Of a stretch of DNA of 64,000 nt, positions 25,440 to 39,235 are shown piece by piece. A model generated the notes under the pieces. It made no database searches. It was given only the letters and a program-made list of their open reading frames with translations, and had not been told where the DNA came from. Origin of the DNA: Candidula unifasciata (Eukaryota; Mollusca; Gastropoda; Stylommatophora; Geomitridae). Position 1 is the first letter of the stretch; each line of letters begins with the position of its first letter. The stretch is from NCBI GenBank assembly GCA_905116865.2, contig CAJHNH020004890.1, positions 52,501 through 116,500 of the forward strand, read 5' to 3'. The translations under genes and the position numbers were made by a program.

Positions 25440-26720
25440 CACCGGACAGATGTTAGATTGACATTTGGCAGAGAGAAACTGGCAGACATGTATCGGATAC
25501 TTTTGCTTTTAAGCAATAAGACGTTTTCGTCCACTAGGGACTCAGACCAGTCTACTGAGACCCATACCCCACGACGTTCCGTTGCGTCCGGAGCCAGCTC
25601 GAAGCTCTCTCAGCAGCTGTTTTTAGTGACCTTTACGCTCATTTCCTTGTAATCCAGCTGTTTTAGCACATTGTACATGGAAGTGGAGATAAGAACTCTT
25701 GAACCTTCCTTGACGGCGAAGATTTTTAATGCGTCTCTCCTCAGATCGGCACGGTCAGCTCAATCAGGATGAGCTTGCGTTTTTCCGCAAAGTGTAGGCC
25801 TATGTCAGGTCTTAGGCCGGTTTTCCGGATTTACTGTGGGTACCTCTCGAAACCAGGCAGGTTGACAGCCAGTAACCAGTCCCTCGCAGTCAAGTATCGA
25901 TGGAGCATATGCGACTTTGTTGATTTTACCTTTATAAATCTGCCCATTTTTGAGGAAGCGCATGAGGGGTGGTGGGATGTGACGGTAGGACTTGCTCTCG
26001 CGTTGGCCCTCATCCTGGACTGGTCCACAATGTCCGCAAACCACGTGTATCTACCCTGGTCTAGGGCTTTTCTGCACGCGGACAATATGTGCTCCAGCGT
26101 CTGCTTAGCTCTGCACAGTGGGCATGTCAGGTCGGTAGCCGCACGCTATTTTACCAAGTTAACGCCTGACGGTAATAAATCGTGCGCAGATAGTACGACA
26201 AAGCTCAGCCGCAGCGGGGCCATTCGCCAGATCTCAGCCCATATGAGCATTTTTTGCAAAGCGCTCTCGATGCTGATCCACTGGCCTTGCTGCGACTGCT
26301 GGGCTGCTATTTGGACCCGAGTCTCGTTTTCGACGTCCCCTATCTACTGTCTCACCATGTCTCTGCGCTCTTTGGCTGTGGCTTTGGACTACCAACTGAC
26401 TTCCCCATGCCCTAGGCCACGTCGGTCGATTATGTGTACCCCATGACTTCTTTCAATTTTAGTACATCTTGGGCAGATTCTATCACATCTAGGACTTTCC
26501 AATTCTTACATGTCTTTAGAGCGGGCTTGACAGTTGCCAGTATGTGGTCTAAAGACTCGCGCAGCATCATTGCGACTTTTACCTTGCCGACTTTAAACTC
26601 TTCGGTTATTAACTTAAACGGAGGTACCAGCCTAACTGTTTACGATACAGAGCCACATCGGTCAGACAAGGCCGTGCCGCAGGCCATTTTCTCATGGCTG
26701 TGTTGATTTTTCTCTCCATT
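25440..26720 (-). mobile_element. R2-superclade LINE, 3' half, antisense and degraded
   Basis: Read on the minus strand, the translation runs from the RT thumb region (ITEEFKVGKVKVAMMLRESL, CKNWKVLDVIESAQDVLK, MLIWAEIWRMAPLRLSF) through a CCHC knuckle (CPLCRAKQTLEHILSAC, then GRYTW). It then passes YLTARDWLLAVNLPGFERY to the restriction-like endonuclease strands LRPDIGLHFAEKRK and LILIELTVP. RPD and E are the PD-(D/E)XK-type active-site positions. The segment between ELTVP and IFAVKEGSRVLISTSM is deleted relative to family members. Scattered stops (for example after ERYPQ) make it non-functional. The plus-strand frame at 25769-26446 is a shadow of this element. Confidence 0.82.
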
Positions 26721-26899
26721 TGTCCCACAGCCGTCATGCTAACTTAGTACATATGCAGCGGCCAGAGGAGCTTTGGAATCAACATAAACTGAAAACATCA
26801 GATCCGAAACTTCCGATCAATCTGCATCGCAAGTAGGCCTGTTGGCAGGCAAGGTGCGAAAAAAGAGCAGCAGGATGTACAATTACTTAGCACCAAAAG

Positions 26900-27225
26900 A
26901 AAAGGATCTCTAAATTATCAGGAAACCCCAAGCCCCAACACAAGAGGACTACTCGGTTATGGACAGATAAGAAACCGTCATTATCCCTTGCCTTAGAACA
27001 GGTAACAACTGATTAAACAGCCAAGTGTACACGCATTTCAAGATAGTCGTTCCAGACATTTGCACATGTGGAAAGTTGCCCCAGACAGCAGAACATTTAC
27101 ATCAGGACTGTACCGAATATGATACATTAGGGCAGACTTTTTGGTCACAAAGAACGACAGTCGAACGTTAATTCTACGGACCACTGAATGAACTAAAAAC
27201 GACAGCGACATTTATACGAGAAAAC
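26900..27225 (+). mobile_element. LINE C-terminal remnant with CxC...H...C knuckle
   Basis: The plus strand encodes ICTCGKLPQTAEHLHQDCTE, then TFWSQRTTVER, a stop, and FYGPLNELKTTATFIRENK. The C.CG...QT.EH....C motif followed by W and a LKTTATFI end is characteristic of the zinc-knuckle tail of jockey- or RTE-type LINE polyproteins. The upstream translation is broken by stops and frameshifts. It belongs to a family different from the other LINEs in the window. Confidence 0.65.
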
Positions 27226-27324
27226 AAAAATGCTGATACAGACAACTTTTTTCAAGCGAACGAATGAAGAAGTGTCTTTGTCAGACTTCATTCTGAGTAC
27301 CCGAATTATGTTAGTCTACTATTT

Positions 27325-27560
27325 GCAGGTCGGCGTTTGTGGCTTGGGCGTTGTGCACTCGCTTTGTAATGCCAGGGTGTCGGGTTCGATCCTAGCTACG
27401 GGTCTTGCGATTTGCAAGAGGTGTCGAGAATCCGACCGTCCAGTAAGCAATGGCAAACTACTGAACGTAAATTTTCCAAGAAAAACCACAACAGACAATG
27501 CTGGGATTGGCTGTGCAACGTCCTGTAAAGGATACGCAACTAACTATTTGCAGATGGTTA
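27325..27560 (+). mobile_element. SINE family C, copy with tRNA-like head
   Basis: The head TTTGTGGCTTGGGCGTTGTG (A-box region), AATGCCAGGGTGTC and GGGTTCGATCCTAGC (B box) is tRNA-like. The body has GCAATGGCAAACTACTGAAC, AAAAACCACAACAGACAATG and TGTGCAACGTCCTGTAAAGG. It matches copies at 8930-9245 and 5495-5690. The 124-codon frame through it is not a gene. Confidence 0.7.
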
Positions 27561-30500
<2,940 letters not shown>

Positions 30501-30504
30501 CTAC

Positions 30505-30676
30505 ATATAATTTCTGCAGTAAACATTGTTTTCATCTTTCTTTTGTGTAGTACGCCTTAAACAGGCGGTTTTCACCTATCTTTTATTGCAGTACGCATTT
30601 AACAGACTGTTGTTAGCTTTCTTTTGTTGCAGTACGCATTTAACATACTGTTTTCACCTATATTTTGTTGCAGTAC
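30505..30676. repeat. 41-bp minisatellite, left part
   Basis: TACGC(A/C) recurs at 30551, 30592, 30633 and 30674, an exact 41-bp period, with a decayed unit before. Each unit reads roughly TTTAACAGACTG, TTTTCACCTATCTTTT and GTTGCAGTACG. The unit resembles a 3' splice acceptor (pyrimidine tract plus CAG). The array resumes after the RTE insertion. Confidence 0.85.
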
Positions 30677-31757
30677 GCAGACTATACAAAGGCATTTAAC
30701 TTTGACTGTGTGAAGCATGAAGAAGTAATTAAACTGTTAGAAAAATTAAACATTGATGGGAAAGATCTACGAATAATAAAGAATATGTATTGGCAGCAAA
30801 CAGCAGCTATTAGAATTAACAACTGTTTAGGTACATTTCAAAGCATAAAGAGGGGCGTACGACAAGGATGTGTACTGTCACCTGATTTGTTTTCAGTATA
30901 CAGTGAATATATAATGATATCTTCATTAGATATGCACAGAAATGAGGTTGGTGGGCACAATATAAACAATTTACGTTATGCTGATGACACAGTCTTGATA
31001 GCAACAAGTCAGAACTAACTACGGGAAATGATAGACATTGTGGTGTTAGAAAGTGGAAGAATGGGCCTCAGTTTGAATAATGGGAAGACAGAAGTAATGG
31101 TGGTATCAAAGAAACGAATTATTCCTAAATGTGTAATGAAAGTCGTTTTAGGACAAGTACAGAAATTTAAGTATCTGGACACATGGAAAACATCAGATGG
31201 AAGATGCATAACTGAGATAATAAACAGAATTGGACAGGCAAAAACTGCATTTTATAAAATGAAAAACATCTTGTGCAATATATCCTTGTCATTGAGAGTT
31301 AGAAAAAGAATTCTTGCTTGCTACATACATCCAGTTTTAACATATGGCTGTGAATCTTGGACAATCGGTAGGCAGGCCAAACAATTTTTAGAGGCCTCAG
31401 AGATGTGGTTTTACAGAAGAATGCTTAGAATACCTTGAAAAATCAAAAAGAGCAACCAAGAGGTTTTGAAAGAGGTGGGAGCCCGAAGACAACTTATCAC
31501 AGACATCAGAAGGAGACAGTCATCTTTTTCGGCCATGTTATTATAAGAGGGAAAATAGAACATGTTGTGACCACTGGAAAGATCTGTGGAAGGAGGGATA
31601 GAGGAAGACAACGAGAGAAGATGCTTGACATTCTTGTTGCATGGCATGGAGGTGTGTCGGCACACGAACTGATACAAGCTTCAGGAGATCGCAGATTGTG
31701 GAGAGGCATGTTCGCCCACGCCAGTCGACAAGGCAACTTATGATGATGATGATGATG
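30677..31757 (+). mobile_element. RTE-a LINE, RT core and 3' end
   Basis: Starts within RT motif A (ADYTKAFNFDCVKHEEVIK). It continues with KRGVRQGCVLSPDLFSVYSE (motif B), NLRYADDTVLIATSQ (motif C, YADD), GLSLNNGKTEVMVVSKK, LACYIHPVLTYGCESWT and EASEMWFYRRMLRIP, then a basic tail. The active-site YADD is intact. An in-frame TAA at 31016 (sister copy: KEL) and TGA at about 31437 (sister copies: TGG) inactivate it, with a frameshift after. It ends TGATGATGATGATGATGACG. The 41-bp array continues on both sides, and ACGCA flanks both ends, a possible short duplication. Confidence 0.88.
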
Positions 31758-31850
31758 ACGCATTAAACAGACTGTTGTTAGCTATCTTTTTTTTTTTTTT
31801 TAGTACGCCTTAAACATACTGTTTTCAGCTATCTGTGGGTTGTTTTGTTT
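31758..31850. repeat. 41-bp minisatellite, right part
   Basis: TTAAACAGACTGTTGTTAGC, TAGTACGCCTTAAACATACTG and TTTTCAGCTATC match the units before the RTE. A T run of about 17 bp replaces part of one unit. Confidence 0.8.
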
Positions 31851-32215
31851 TTTTCATTGTACTCCTTGTATAAGCTAGAGATTAGCTCGGAAGGATCGAC
31901 TTCGTTGCACCGGGTTTTATTCCATACGGCAAAAGTGTCAGTCTCTTGTTACAGAACGAATAGCAGCCTGCCGGCGACAAACCCCAGGGGTCTCTGTTAA
32001 AAATTGCACCTTTGAATCAAACGACACAGTCCGTAAAACGAACCAACGACCTTCGCAGCATGAGGAAAACTGCTTGACAGTTCCGTTCTGGACCTAGTAT
32101 TGCTTTCATGCAGCCTACAAGCCACATTTCTCCTGCCATACGGTCCTCCCTTCATATCGTTCAGACCGTACATCTGGACAGTACTAAAGGTTGTAAATAG
32201 CACTTTGAGGTTTTG
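31851..32215. other. No gene recognised; weak tRNA-like motif
   Basis: AGATTAGCTCGGAAGGATCG and GGGTTTTATTCC near 31870-31925 are spaced like A and B boxes, so a decayed SINE head is possible. Nothing more can be supported. Confidence 0.3.
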
Positions 32216-32427
32216 TGTAATTGAAATGTGGTTCTTGAAAAGAATGTTGAGAATACCTTGGACTGCCAGAATAGCCAACATTGAATGCCTAGAAATGGTT
32301 AATGAAAGTACAACATTATATACAACAATCAGAAAGATACAAAGTTCTTTAGTCATGTCATGAAAAAAAGAGCACTGTAAAATATCTTGATGACTGGAAA
32401 GATCACTGGTAAAAAAGGCAGAGGCAG
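32216..32427 (+). mobile_element. RTE-a LINE, 3' fragment, left of nested SINE
   Basis: IEMWFLKRMLRIPWTARIAN corresponds to EMWFYRRMLRIPW of the sister copies. Further decayed sequence leads to GKDHW and KKGRGRPRE, the basic GR.R tail. Family A SINE interrupts it at 32440-32670, and the remainder continues at 32683. Confidence 0.7.
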
Positions 32428-32439
32428 ACCAAGAGAAAT

Positions 32440-32670
32440 GTTTGTTTTGTTTGTTTGTTTGTTTTAGTATCCATAAGCCATGAGTTGTTAACCCTTAGGC
32501 TCGGTATTATGGATATCGCAACCTTTCGGCCTTGATTCCATTGTAACTGCCGTAAATCTGGGAGAAATGTGGCTTTTCTGCCTACCACCGGGAGTGAACC
32601 CGGACCACTAGGAGTTCGTCATCAGCTCACCGCGCAATCCGGTTTAGCCAACTACGCTAGAGAGACGGGC
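32440..32670 (-). mobile_element. SINE family A, copy 2, nested in the RTE-a fragment
   Basis: Full-length minus-strand copy. The tail is (AAAC)n (seen as TTTGTTTGTTTG on the plus strand), followed by GGATACT, CTTAGGCTCGG, ATGGATATCGCAACC, the B-box region CGGGAGTGAACCCGGACC and the A-box region GGTTTAGCCAACTACGC. The 12-bp repeat ACCAAGAGAAAT flanks it at 32428-32439 and 32671-32682. Removing the SINE and one repeat rejoins the interrupted LINE tail, so insertion occurred after the LINE. Confidence 0.9.
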
Positions 32671-32682
32671 ACCAAGAGAAAT

Positions 32683-32815
32683 AATGGTGGGTGGCTTAAG
32701 ACATTGCCATGGAGGAAAATCATCAGCAGAATCGATCCAGAACACTAAAAACCGAGATCTGTAGCCACGCATGAACGCCTACGCCGCTGGCCAGGCACTT
32801 GATGATTATGATGAT
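32683..32815 (+). mobile_element. RTE-a LINE, 3' end, right of nested SINE
   Basis: Continues the C-terminal coding remnant and ends CCAGGCACTTGATGATTATG, matching the GGCACTTGATGATGATG end of the 45-kb copy. Confidence 0.7.
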
Positions 32816-32879
32816 AATTATCTTAATTTTCTGGAACAATAATGGCTATGAGGCTCCCATTAGGGAGCGAAGGGTTGGC

Positions 32880-33060
32880 GGGGGGAAGGGCCTATCTGCG
32901 TTGGCGAAGTGATTAAGCCAGTTGCCTCAAACTCTGAATGTTTTAGTTTCGTTTTCCGACTGTGTAGTTCGGTTAGCAGGTTCACTGTTTGTGGAGAGTC
33001 CCAGGAATCGTAGCTGAAATTATAAAGTTCGTTTCTGGTGGGACGCCTTGGCTGGACGGA
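32880..33060 (+). other. tRNA-Leu/Ser-like sequence, probable SINE head
   Basis: CGTTGGCGAAGTGATTAAGCC fits an A box of a class II tRNA. AGTTTCGTTTTCC is a weak B box about 50 bp later. No closing acceptor stem is seen, and no second copy was found in the window. Confidence 0.35.
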
Positions 33061-33610
33061 CATTCAGCAGAGAGACCATGAGCCAGTTAGTGTACAAACC
33101 AATGTACGAAAACCGATACAAGTAAACATCTATCTTACTGGGTGCGGAAAACAATGTAGTTTTATTTATCCTTTCTTGTTTTCATTACCGACTAGAAGTT
33201 CTCACAAAAACATCAATGTTTGCTCTGTTGTCCATGTATTTATGATTGTTGTTACACACGTTGCCTAGGCAATATGTTTGTTTTATGTCGTGTTGCTTGT
33301 TTATGCAACATAGACCGAGTTTACAGAATCCCGTTTTATTACCTGTTAATTTCTAGTTTGTTTTTTGCTTTCCCCTTTTGACCAAAAAAAAAAAAAAAAT
33401 ACAGGTAAATTTTCTTTCAGTCAACAAGATGAACCAGCCTGAAGTTATCGTTACATCAAACAAACATTGACGAGGCCATTTTTAATAACTCACAGGAATG
33501 GGCTGTTATCTTTCGTCATTTAAAACTGGTATGCTGAATTTTTGTACTACCCGGGTACTTTGTTGACCTTTGATAGTGGTGTCTAACTGTGTCCCTGTGT
33601 ACCAGTATCG
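33061..33610. other. Unique sequence, no gene recognised
   Basis: Contains an A run near 33386. No domain or repeat unit was seen. Confidence 0.45.
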
Positions 33611-33765
33611 AATTTTTTTCATCATGATTATCATCATTATCAGCGTCATTTGCACGACAATCATCATCATCATTATCACGTTCTTCATCATCATCATCAC
33701 TATCATCATTACCATGATCATCATTATCATCCCGGTTATCATCTTTATCGCGATCATTATTTTCT
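33611..33765. repeat. (ATC)n-rich trinucleotide repeat
   Basis: Interrupted ATC/CAT trinucleotides. Frames on both strands are low-complexity (I/M or D-rich) artefacts. Confidence 0.85.
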
Positions 33766-33929
33766 TCATCTGTGGAGATGGGGGTTGTGGCTTTGGAGCA
33801 CATTCTCCACAGCTAATTGATAAAGTTTCAAATATATATTGTCCCCTGTTATGTAACAGAGTTGCAGCGGTTCTCCGTTCACTAAGTTAATAGATTGGCA
33901 GAGGCACAATGTCCACTGTTTTTGGGCAG

Positions 33930-34440
33930 ACTCGCTTCTGCTTCTTCTTCTTCCCGTCCACCTTGTACCTCATCGAAGGGTCGGGGGGAGATGTAATGTT
34001 CGTTGATGAGCTCTGTCAAGAGCACTATTAAGACTGATGTTAATTTCATGGCTGTTCCTAATGCCATCACTCCATATTTTCGGAGGTCTTCCACTCGCTC
34101 TATACCCATTGTAACGCTTTAGTGCGGCTCGCTGTGGCGGATAGTACCAGGGCATTCTTGTTAGGTGTCCAAACCACTTCATCTGTATTTCTTTGATTAC
34201 CTATAAGACTGGCATTCGTCTGATTTCGTGATTTCGTATTCTATCTTTCCTTGAAACTCTTGCAGCGCTTCTAAGGTATTTCATCTCTGGTGTCACAATT
34301 TTACGTTCATTGGAGGATGTAAGTGTCCCCGTGTGGCATTGATAGCATAGTGTTGGCCAAAAAATAGTCCTGATAAGATTCACTTTAGTACTCTGAGGTA
34401 TCTTCTTGTGTGTCAACAGGGGAGATAGTTGCCCCATTAC
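33930..34440 (-). mobile_element. RTE-b LINE, C-terminal fragment, antisense
   Basis: Minus-strand frames read IPQSTKVNLIRTIFWPTLCY, then EMKYLRSAARVSRKDRIRNH, then QMKWFGHLTRMPWYYPPQRA, then GYRASGRPPKIWSDGI. The order is the standard end of RTE-type LINEs (thumb, EM.YLR...R.D..RN, W.GH..RM, G.GRP...W). One stop separates two frames. A CTTCTTCTTCTTCC run at 33938-33955 sits near its 3' end, resembling the (GAA)n tail of the 41-kb copy. Confidence 0.75.
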
Positions 34441-34504
34441 TTGATTAGCTTTGGCACATCTCGAGCTATAATTTCAGCACTGGCAACAGGCACACGACGC
34501 ACTT

Positions 34505-34840
34505 CTTTGGTGAAACATAGCAGTCCTGTTGAAAACCACACCACGTATTACCTTGGTGTAACATCAGTCCTGTTAGAAGCCACACCACGTACTACCTTGT
34601 TGTAACAGGCAGTCCTGTTAGAAGCCACACCACGTTCTACCTTGGTGTAACAGGCAGTCCTGTTAGAAGCCACACCACGTTCTACCTTGGTGTAACAGGC
34701 AGTCCTGTTAGAAGCCACACCACGTTCTACCTTGGTGTAACATAGGAGTCTTGTTGAAAGCCACACCGAGTACAGCCTTGGTGTAACATGACAACCCTGT
34801 TAGAAGCCACACTACGGAAAGCTTTGGTGTAACAGAGAGC
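34505..34840. repeat. 45-bp minisatellite
   Basis: About seven units with AGTCCTGTTAGAAGCCACAC, CACGTTCTACC and TTGGTGTAACAGG. The central units are identical and the edges diverged. Since 45 is divisible by 3, the minus-strand frame stays open, but it is repeat translation. Confidence 0.92.
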
Positions 34841-35454
34841 ACTTTCTTAACCACTCGGTGAGCCGATCATCAAGAAAAAGGAGGTAGGTTTTATATTTTT
34901 TATGTTTCAAATAAATAAAATATTCAAAGCCTGCAGGTTTTCATTTTTAATTGGCGAAATACACTGAAGATATGTCAGGCTGGAAGTGTAACTTGAAGTA
35001 TGGTCAAGCTGGAAGTGTAATGGCCACGAGACAAAATTTTAACAAAGTTGAACAATTTCAGCTTCAACCGGTTCTTCTGAAACGTGCTAGCTAATTCTCA
35101 TCAAGAATCAAATAAACGTAAGCAAAATATAATGAAAATAATCAGCCCAAATGAGAACTCATCAAACATCTGGAGGCAGACAAGTACAACAAAGGTTAGT
35201 AAAAAATTCGTTTTTAAAAACTGGTTATTTTGAAAGCCCTAATATAACCTAACAGTTTAACAGGGTTTCTGGCACTCGTGTCTAGTGGATTCTCGTCCGA
35301 TAGTTGCACTTTGTATCACCTGATGTTTATTGCTCTTTGTGCGGTCCTGTTGGAGTTGAACGTCACTCACAACAAAGGTGACGAAAATTAAAAGATCAAA
35401 AGAACTCATTATTGCGCTAAGACGATCGGTAATTGGCATTCTTTTTCAATCAAT
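34841..35454. other. Unique sequence, no gene recognised
   Basis: AT-rich and stop-dense. No element was recognised. Confidence 0.45.
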
Positions 35455-35535
35455 CAGGGAAACTAGTGGCCAAGCGTTCACAGGGAAACTAGTGGCCAAG
35501 CGTTCACAGAGAAACTAGTGGCCAAGCGTTCACAG
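35455..35535. repeat. 26-bp tandem triplication
   Basis: Three near-perfect 26-bp units (GGGAAACTAGTGGCCAAGCG followed by TTCACA). Confidence 0.9.
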
Positions 35536-36830
35536 TGAAGCTATTAAAATAAAACTCAAGCAAATTAGCCAAGCAGAAGCAAAGCAGACAATACCAGTCA
35601 GGGAAATTGTTTAAGTTCTGGAGAAATTCCAGTAAGAAAAAAAGAAAAAGACAGTATAGCTAGCCACAAAAGCGCACATCTTGGTCCATACTTTAGACAT
35701 CTCAGCATTAACAGGGATCTCTCATTTCAAGTTACAGAAATAAGTACAGCAACAACATTTGATAAAACTGCTACAGTAGTTTCTGTTGTTAACGCCTAGG
35801 AAACAATTCCATCATTGATATCAGTTACGGTAAGTGTATGTCGACTTAACTGTATGTGAGAAGGCATTAACATCGATGAATAATGATATTTCGACTACAT
35901 CCACATCCAGGGCAGATTTGTCTATCAATATGTGGACATAGCACTAGACTTCCGAGGCGTTATTTCTGCGACAAGGCTCCTTTGCTTGTTGCCTGTCGTG
36001 TATAACTGTGTTGACTGTCCTTTTCATCAAATGTTACTGCACTCTATATCTCTGCAGTTGATAATACTTTTGACTGGGGTCCAAGATTTTCTTTAGGCTT
36101 GCGGTCTTTTCACATACACTGTAGTGAGCTTAGTTTATCTTCCTGTGCATAGCACTAGTTTCGGTGGTAGAGAGCAGGAAATAGCATGTACTACCAAAAA
36201 TCTGTTCTGTGTTTGTCAGTTAGGGTCAAAAAGTTTGTGAGAGCTTTATAGACCTAATTCTGATGAATTGAAGAGAATTACTAATTTCACGCGAATAATA
36301 ACCCCAAAAAACGTTATTTGGAAGTTGCACAAATTGATTTTAGATGAGAATTTTCAGATTATCGAGACTGCCCACACAAGAAGGAGAGAATCTGCAGTCT
36401 TTGAGCACGTCGGGAGAAAAGTAGCACTGAATTATCTGCTTGCTAAGCGAAAGTTGGAGAGAGAGAAAGGCATGAGGGACACCGGGCAAGAAAATGTTGG
36501 GCAGTTTGGCAATATCGTCGGGAGGAAAATTTGTCAGAACATATTGACGAGCAGGGGTTGTGGGCAGACATGCTTACCAGCGCAGATTGTCAAAAACTAC
36601 CAGAAAATAGGATGCGATAATAAGATTTGATTGTCGTTCCCACAGACTTCTATTTTTTATGACACAGACTGCTGTTTTAACGATCTCATCGTCGAGTGTC
36701 TTACCCCAACAATTTGCTTCCTCTTAGCAGACCTCGTCGAGATGTTTGCCGTTGCTCAACTATATTGGACAAACGGTTTAGACAAATTACCATTCTATTG
36801 GAAAAGTGTTTCCCATTACACTGTCTGTAT
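35536..36830. other. Unique sequence, no gene recognised
   Basis: A 120-codon plus frame at 36268-36630 has ordinary composition but no motif I recognise and no clear splice borders. It is left unassigned. Confidence 0.4.
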
Positions 36831-36861
36831 ATTCATCGTCATCACCACCACCAACATCATT

Positions 36862-36893
<32 letters not shown>

Positions 36894-38090
36894 AAACAAT
36901 ACCATCATCATAATCATCACCACCACCATCATCACCATCATAATTATTATCATCATCATCATCATCATTATCATCATTATCATCATCATCATCATAACCA
37001 ATACCATCATCATGACCATTATCATAATCATCACCACCAACATCATAATTATTATAATCATCATCAACACCATCATTAACACCATCATCAACACCATCAT
37101 CAACACCATCATCAACACCATCATCACCACCACCATCACCACTATCAACACCATAATCACCAACATTATCATCACCATCATCATCAGTATCATTACCATT
37201 ATCACCACCATCACCACCATGATCACAATCATAATCACCACAATAATCACCACTATCATCATCAATATCACCACCACAATCATCACCACCATCATCACCA
37301 CCATCATCATCATCATCACCATCATCACCTTCATCATCACCACCATCATCACCACCATCATCATAACCATCATCACCACCATCACCACCACCATCAACAC
37401 CATCATCACCACCTACATCATCATCATCATCACCACCACTACATCATCACCACCATCATCACTATCACCATCACCACCACCATCATCACCACCAATATCA
37501 TAACCGCCATTATTACCACCATCATCACCACCATTATCACCACCATCACCACCATCATCACTCCCATCATCACCACCATTATTTTCACCATCATCACCAT
37601 CCTGATCATCACCATCATCACCACCATTATCAAGACCATCATCACCACCACCATCATCACCACCATCATCATAACCATCACCACCACCATCACCATAACT
37701 ACCATCACATTCATCCTCAATATCATCACCACATTAATCACCACCACCATCATCATCAACACCATCATCACCACCTTCATCATGATTATCACCATTATTA
37801 CCACCATCATCATCATCAACACCATCATCACCACCAATATCATCACCACTACCATCATCGTCATCATCATGATTATCGTCATTATCATCATTTATCATCA
37901 TTATAACCAATACCATTATCATCACCATCATCATAATGATCACCACCAACATCATTCCCATCATAATTATTATTATCATCATCATCACCACCATCATCAC
38001 CACCATCATCACCACCATCAACACCATCATCACCACCACCATCATCACCATCATCATCAATATCATTACCATTATCACCACCATCACCAC
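36831..38090. repeat. (CAT/CAC)n trinucleotide repeat, 1.25 kb
   Basis: Imperfect CAT, CAC and TCA trinucleotides with ATT interruptions. Higher-order segments recur (for example ACCAATACCATCATCATGAC near 36998 and ACCAATACCATTATCATCAC near 37907). The long frames on both strands (I/T, H or V/M rich) are artefacts. A solo LTR interrupts its right end. Confidence 0.95.
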
Positions 38091-38681
38091 TGTAATGAAT
38101 GCATTTGTGTCTCCTCCACACTTGATCTCTCTAGTGCAGATTTAACACTGACTCTGTTGTGTAGAGGTTAGGTCACAGCTCAATTTAACCAGACGGCATT
38201 TCTCTCCACGGTCACACGACTTCAAACAACGGTTGACACCAGCTGACACATTTCACGAGTTTATTATCACTGTAGCACAAGACACGAATCACAGTAGAAT
38301 CAACTTACACCATTCGGACAGTCTCGACTTGCTCACGCATTAAAGCTCCAGACGATGGACACTGGCATATTCACGGCTGGCTCAACAATCAAACAGTGTA
38401 ACACAACAGCTTGCCTTTACGATCATTCATTCGACTCTGATTCAGATCCACGTGCTCTCTTCATTCTCGATTCATCTTCACAGATTCAGTTTCACATCCT
38501 TCCAGTCTGGGGCCCAGTCACCGAATGACCACCTGATTCTCAATCCCCCAGATCTCTCATTCACACGTGACTCACTCTCTCTTGTCGTTTCACCATATCT
38601 CCGTGAAACCCATGCTCTCAGCGACTTACCCAATTATGCCAGTCATCCCCTGACGTTATCCCTATTTATAGCATCATTACA
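38091..38681 (-). mobile_element. Solo LTR (591 bp) inside the CAT/CAC repeat
   Basis: On the plus strand it begins TGTAATGAATGC and ends GCATCATTACA, so both ends carry TGTAATG inverted. ACCAC flanks it at 38086-38090 and 38682-38686, and the CAT/CAC array continues for about 40 bp after it. On the minus strand an AATAAA signal lies at 38260-38265, and AATGCGTGAGCA and TTTGAAGTCGTG match segments of the LTR at 11982-12687. The only TATA-like motif (CTATAAATAG) lies within 20 bp of the 5' LTR end, too close for a normal U3, so the promoter is unclear. No internal region is present. The 79-codon plus frame here is not a gene. Confidence 0.78.
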
Positions 38682-38727
38682 ACCACCATGATCACAACCA
38701 TAATCACAATCATAATCATCACAATAT

Positions 38728-39235
38728 TCCTGGAGCGCGTATATTCACCAAATTCACTGGCAGGCTCGTCTCCTTGAGAGCGCATATTCACCAGACACAC
38801 TGGCAGTCTCGTCTCCTGGAGAGCGCATATTCACCAGACACACTGGCAGTCTCGTCTCCTGGAGAGCGCATATTCACCAAACACACTGGCAGTCTCGTCT
38901 CCTGGAGAGCGCATATTCACCTAACACACTGGCAGTCTCGTCTACTGGAGCGCGTATATTCACCAGACACACTGGCAGTCTCGTCTCCTGGAGAGCGCAT
39001 ATTCACCAGACACACTGGCAGTCTCGTCTCCTGGAGCGCGTATATTCACCAGACACACTGGCAGTCTCGTCTCCTGGAGCGCGTATATTCACCAAACACA
39101 CTGGCAGTCTCGTCTACTGGAGCGCGTATATTCACCAAACACAGGCAGTCTCGTCTACTGGAGCGCGTAGATTTTTTTTTTTATCATACACCTGGCAGTC
39201 TCGTCTACTGGAGCGCGTATATTTACCAAACCCAC
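38728..39235. repeat. 43-bp minisatellite
   Basis: About twelve units of ACTGGCAGTCTCGTCTCCTG, GAGAGCGCATATTCACC and AGACAC, with GAGAGCGC and GAGCGCGT subtypes. One unit carries a T run (39172-39182). The 187-codon frame cycles through three readings of the 43-bp unit and is not a protein gene. Confidence 0.93.

Noticed and set aside
25769..26446. 225-codon plus frame
   Set aside because: Shadow of the antisense R2-like LINE, whose minus-strand translation has clear motifs.
36268..36630. 120-codon plus frame as a host exon
   Set aside because: Composition is plausible but no motif, no clear acceptor or donor and no neighbour support; left unassigned.
36631..38171. Long H-, I/T- and V/M-rich frames on both strands
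   Set aside because: CAT/CAC trinucleotide repeat.
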